From NCBI GenBank assembly GCA_937915285.1, contig CALDNG010000330.1, forward strand, positions 1-28,158: a stretch of DNA of 28,158 nt, in the 5' to 3' direction. Positions within the stretch are counted from its first letter, which is position 1, and each line of letters starts with the position of its first letter. The position numbers and the translations under genes are program-made. Below, piece by piece: positions 25,418 to 28,158 of the stretch. Source of the DNA: an uncultured Desulfomonile sp. (GTDB lineage: Bacteria > Desulfobacterota > Desulfomonilia > Desulfomonilales > Desulfomonilaceae). The notes under the pieces were generated by a model that searched no databases, had not been told where the DNA came from, and worked only from the letters and a program-made list of their open reading frames with translations.

Positions 25418-25446
25418 TTGGAAAGTATAATTAATTCGTCTATAAC
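25418..25446 (+). promoter_or_regulatory. Sigma-70-like promoter candidate for rseP-tsaB
   Basis: TTGGAA (25418-25423), a 17-base spacer, then TATAAC (25441-25446). Transcription would start about 27 bases before the rseP TTG. Two further TATAAT hexamers (25400-25405 and 25426-25431) lie in the same divergent region without good -35 partners. Confidence 0.45.
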
Positions 25447-25479
25447 ATTTTTGAGATAATAACAGGCGGGAGGTCCGCG

Positions 25480-26553
25480 TTGGAATATTTTTTTGGTTTT
25501 ATAATTCTGCTTGGAGCCTTAATTTTTGTTCACGAATTCGGTCACTTTATCGTGGCAAAACTCCTCGGGGTCAAGGTCCTCAAATTCTCTCTAGGTTTCT
25601 CACCGGTCCTGATCAAAAGGAAGTGGGGCGAAACCGAATACATGTTGAGCTGGATACCGTTGGGTGGTTACGTCAAACTTTACGGGGAGGATCCGGAATC
25701 TGAGGACGAGATTGACGAAAACGATCGTCAGCGGGCGTTTACGAGTAAACCGGTCTGGGCTCGCATGGCGATTGTAATGGCCGGACCTGCATTTAATATG
25801 CTTTTTGCCCTTATCCTGTTGTGTTTCGGATTCATGGCCGGGTTCCCCGTGCTAGTGGGCGAGGTTGGAAAGGTTCTACCTGACACACCTGCCATGTCGG
25901 CGGGTTTTAAGACCGGCGATCAGATAATAGCGATCGATGGTGAGAAAGTCTGGCGATGGGACGATGTCCGCAACACCATTCAGAACAGCGCAAATCGTCA
26001 GATCATGATAACGGTGGACAGGGACGGAAGGGAACTGGACCTTCCGGTAACACCGGTCCTGGCCCAACAGAAAGACATGTTTGGCGATTACCGTGGCCAA
26101 ATAGGGATAGCCCCATCAGGAAAAAAGGCTGAGTTGGGTGTGGGTGGATCAATTGTTGAAGGTTTCAGGTTTACCGGTTTTCTGACTAAAATGGTTTTGA
26201 CGACCCTTGTTAAGCTTGTGAGGGGCGAAATAGGGGCAGGGGCCTTGAGCGGCCCGATAACCATAGCTCAAGCCTCTGGAGAGAGCTTGAAGGCCGGCTT
26301 GTTCAGCTTTGTGTTTCTACTGAGTTATATCAGCATAAATTTGGCCATCATCAACTTGCTGCCCATTCCGGTCCTGGATGGTGGGCATGTCCTTTTTCTG
26401 GCCATTGAGGGAATCATCAGAAGACCGGTCACGGGAAAGATCAGGGAGGTGGCAGTTCAGGTCGGCCTGTTAATAATCGTATTCCTAATTGGTCTGGTTT
26501 TTTACAATGATATTTACAGGATAGTTACCAAGGGCTGGACCCTGGCTCCGTGA
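25480..26553 (+). CDS. rseP: Site-2 intramembrane metalloprotease RseP
   Basis: Encodes 357 residues, usual for RseP with a single PDZ domain. The zinc site HEFGH is at residues 18-22 within the first membrane helix. A GGYVKLYGED segment follows, then a PDZ domain at about 120-200 (PAMSAGFKTGDQIIAIDG). The third zinc ligand lies in the LLPIPVLDGGH motif. It cuts membrane proteins, classically anti-sigma factors in the envelope stress response, and signal peptide remnants. The start is a TTG at 25480 with GGGAGG 6 bases upstream. No dxr or cdsA neighbour is present; tsaB follows after 40 bases. Confidence 0.95.
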   Translation: MEYFFGFIILLGALIFVHEFGHFIVAKLLGVKVLKFSLGFSPVLIKRKWGETEYMLSWIPLGGYVKLYGEDPESEDEIDENDRQRAFTSKPVWARMAIVMAGPAFNMLFALILLCFGFMAGFPVLVGEVGKVLPDTPAMSAGFKTGDQIIAIDGEKVWRWDDVRNTIQNSANRQIMITVDRDGRELDLPVTPVLAQQKDMFGDYRGQIGIAPSGKKAELGVGGSIVEGFRFTGFLTKMVLTTLVKLVRGEIGAGALSGPITIAQASGESLKAGLFSFVFLLSYISINLAIINLLPIPVLDGGHVLFLAIEGIIRRPVTGKIREVAVQVGLLIIVFLIGLVFYNDIYRIVTKGWTLAP

Positions 26554-26593
26554 CGTATTCTGCTCAGACGGTTCGTTAATCGGGTGAAACTTA

Positions 26594-27283
26594 TTGATCA
26601 TTCTCTCAGTCCATTCGACTACGCCTCATCTCGGGGTTGCCATTTCGATTGACGGCGTGTGCCTGGCGGAGAAGATATTGCCTCCCGGGAAAAGGCACCT
26701 GGAAAACCTTCCAGCGCTCGTTTCAGAAGCTCTAGAAGATTCTAACCTTAGCCTGGGCCAGGTTGACGCTTTTGCAGCCGCTCTCGGCCCCGGATCTTTC
26801 TCAGGGGTTAGAATCGGACTAGCCGCCATCAAGGGCTACTGTCTCGCTTTAAGCAAGCCTATCGTCGGAATCTCAAGCCTGGACATACTCCTCTACCAAG
26901 CCGCCTTTGACGCTGACTCTGCAATCGCTGTAATTGACGCCGGACGCCAAGATGTGTATGCAGGTTACGCCAAATCAATTGGTGATCGGGTTCCGCTGAT
27001 CATAAATCCGGTAACACTGGCAATGATAGATTTCCCGATGCATTTCGAAGAAGTGATGCGAAGACCAACTGTGATTTGTGGAGACCACGTTATTGAAAAG
27101 CTGGTCATAAACCCCGAAACAACCGAATTGCGGATGGTTGAAGTTCCCCTTCCCTCAGTTTGTGGAATCCTGGCTCACCACAGAATTCTGGCATCCGGTT
27201 TTGATGATGTCTTTCTTCTCAATCCACTCTATATGAGGAAATCTGACGCTGAGCGAAACGCCTCCAGATCGGTTAGCGCCTAA
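26594..27283 (+). CDS. tsaB: tRNA threonylcarbamoyladenosine biosynthesis protein TsaB
   Basis: Encodes 229 residues. The ASKHA-type N-terminus (ILSVHSTTPHLGVAI) and the LGPGSFSGVRIGLAAIKG motif identify TsaB, the partner of TsaD in making t6A37 on ANN-decoding tRNAs. A DAGRQDVYAG segment is also typical. The start is a TTG at 26594: an in-frame TGA lies three codons upstream and no ATG comes before the conserved first strand. GGGTG lies about 7 bases upstream. It is downstream of rseP in the same orientation and convergent with the phosphoesterase gene (21 bases between stops). Confidence 0.93.
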   Translation: MIILSVHSTTPHLGVAISIDGVCLAEKILPPGKRHLENLPALVSEALEDSNLSLGQVDAFAAALGPGSFSGVRIGLAAIKGYCLALSKPIVGISSLDILLYQAAFDADSAIAVIDAGRQDVYAGYAKSIGDRVPLIINPVTLAMIDFPMHFEEVMRRPTVICGDHVIEKLVINPETTELRMVEVPLPSVCGILAHHRILASGFDDVFLLNPLYMRKSDAERNASRSVSA

Positions 27284-27304
27284 AGGCAAAACATCCGGAA
27301 ATAA

Positions 27305-28093
27305 CTATTTCGTGGCCAATACAAATTCATAGCAAGCCTTCCGAACGAATCCAGAGTCCTTATATTCGCGCAATTCAGCCCTGATCATTCCATCTTTCGA
27401 CTCAATAACATGATAAACCCTGTCCCCTCCCTCAATCAGAGGCGCTCCACAGGAGGAAATTATTACATTGTTCCCGCTCTCAGGTTCACGTAGTTCGAGA
27501 AAGGTAGAACGATGCTTGTGCCCTTGCAGCACAATCCTCACACCATGTTCAAAACATATCCTAAGTATGGCGGCAGCGTCCGATAGTTGATGCGCCCAGA
27601 AAGATGAGCCACGGATGACTGGAGTGACTGGGTGGTGCAAAACTATGACTTTTAGATAACCGTCGGATTCGGATACAAGACGCTGGAACCAGTAACGGGA
27701 TTCACGCTCTACCGTTCCCGGCCACGATGGGAAAAAATGGACTGAATTCAGACCTATTATCAAAGTCTTGTGGGCTTCCGACCTGTAAACTATCCTGTCA
27801 GAGGCTCCCATGAAGTGTCTGTATCGGCGCATTGACAGACGCGGTACCATCCATTCCCAAAAAGTCGAAGCGCAAATTTCACGATTTCCAGGCACCACGA
27901 TGAGATCTGTTCCCAGCGATTTCAGAAAATCCAACGCCAGCCTATACTGGTAATTTCTGCCCCGATCCGTAATGTCGCCGCTTACCGCTATTACGTCAGG
28001 TTTCATCATCCCAATATCCGCGGCCATTGCGTCTTGGGCCAACCTGGATGTCGATCTGCAAAGATGTAGGTCAGATATGTGCGCTATTTTCAT
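27305..28093 (-). CDS. Calcineurin-like metallophosphoesterase with altered GNH motif
   Basis: Encodes 262 residues from the ATG at 28093; an upstream in-frame TTG at 28114 is possible, but neither has a well-placed Shine-Dalgarno sequence. Metal-site motifs in order are ISDLH, SGDITD, PGNRE, LHHP and GHKH. The third motif is normally GNH(D/E); here the catalytic His is Arg (codon CGT, 27881-27883). The other ligands are kept. The family hydrolyses phosphodiesters or phosphomonoesters, including cyclic nucleotides and nucleotide-lipid intermediates. There is no signal peptide, so it is cytoplasmic. Loss of the His usually lowers activity strongly, so it may be inactive, altered or redirected. 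Confidence 0.85.
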   Translation of the reverse strand: MKIAHISDLHLCRSTSRLAQDAMAADIGMMKPDVIAVSGDITDRGRNYQYRLALDFLKSLGTDLIVVPGNREICASTFWEWMVPRLSMRRYRHFMGASDRIVYRSEAHKTLIIGLNSVHFFPSWPGTVERESRYWFQRLVSESDGYLKVIVLHHPVTPVIRGSSFWAHQLSDAAAILRICFEHGVRIVLQGHKHRSTFLELREPESGNNVIISSCGAPLIEGGDRVYHVIESKDGMIRAELREYKDSGFVRKACYEFVLATK

Positions 28094-28158
28094 GGAACTG
28101 ATGTTAGCCTCCAAACGCGGGTTTGGTCAATGATGATGGTATTGATGGCATATAGGGT

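Noticed and set aside
27298..27311. GAAAT/ATTTC hairpin between tsaB and the phosphoesterase gene as a terminator
   Set aside because: Only a weak AT-rich 5-bp stem with no T-run on either strand.

Overview
This window of about 28 kb has moderate GC and is densely coded. It comes from a Gram-negative bacterium: there is a TolC-type outer-membrane channel, several Sec-secreted proteins and lipoproteins, an RseP intramembrane protease and a lytic transglycosylase. The PAS-rich hybrid kinase, the NHLM-type peptide exporter and the nadD-rsfS / rseP-tsaB neighbourhood suggest a deltaproteobacterium-like lineage (Desulfobacterota). That placement is inference from gene content only. No tRNA, rRNA, CRISPR array, insertion sequence or phage gene was seen.

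Layout. (1) 1-1811: two convergent genes for secreted proteins that look distantly related to each other (the first is cut by the window edge), a 484-bp gap with unusual overlapping inverted repeats, and a small DUF3887-like secreted protein. (2) 16342 down to 1843, all on the minus strand: gyrA, a periplasmic NMT1-like binding protein and a membrane nucleotide cyclase, joined by 4-base overlaps. Then come a small secreted protein and a complete envelope-spanning exporter: HlyD adaptor, C39 peptidase-ABC transporter, second ABC transporter and TolC channel. The first three exporter genes abut almost without gaps. The exporter has the architecture of the NHLM/NHLP ribosomal-peptide export systems, but no precursor peptide or modifying enzyme is visible. 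(3) 16721-20934, plus strand: a four-PAS hybrid histidine kinase with a receiver domain, then a small secreted protein and a lytic transglycosylase behind a strong promoter. (4) 20990-23774, minus strand: a small lipoprotein, ApbE flavin transferase, a BASS-family transporter and a PPC/DUF296 protein. (5) 23875-28093: a zinc-ribbon protein, the nadD-rsfS pair, the divergent rseP-tsaB pair, and a metallophosphoesterase whose GNH(D/E) motif reads GNRE.

Two arrangements stand out. One is the orphan peptide exporter next to a small secreted protein. The other is the translationally chained gyrA, binding protein and cyclase, whose cyclase carries the guanylyl-cyclase-like Glu at the purine-selecting position. 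At least five genes start with TTG (gyrA, the peptidase-ABC gene, nadD, rseP, tsaB; probably also rsfS) and three with GTG. Many starts were therefore set from Shine-Dalgarno spacing and in-frame stops.
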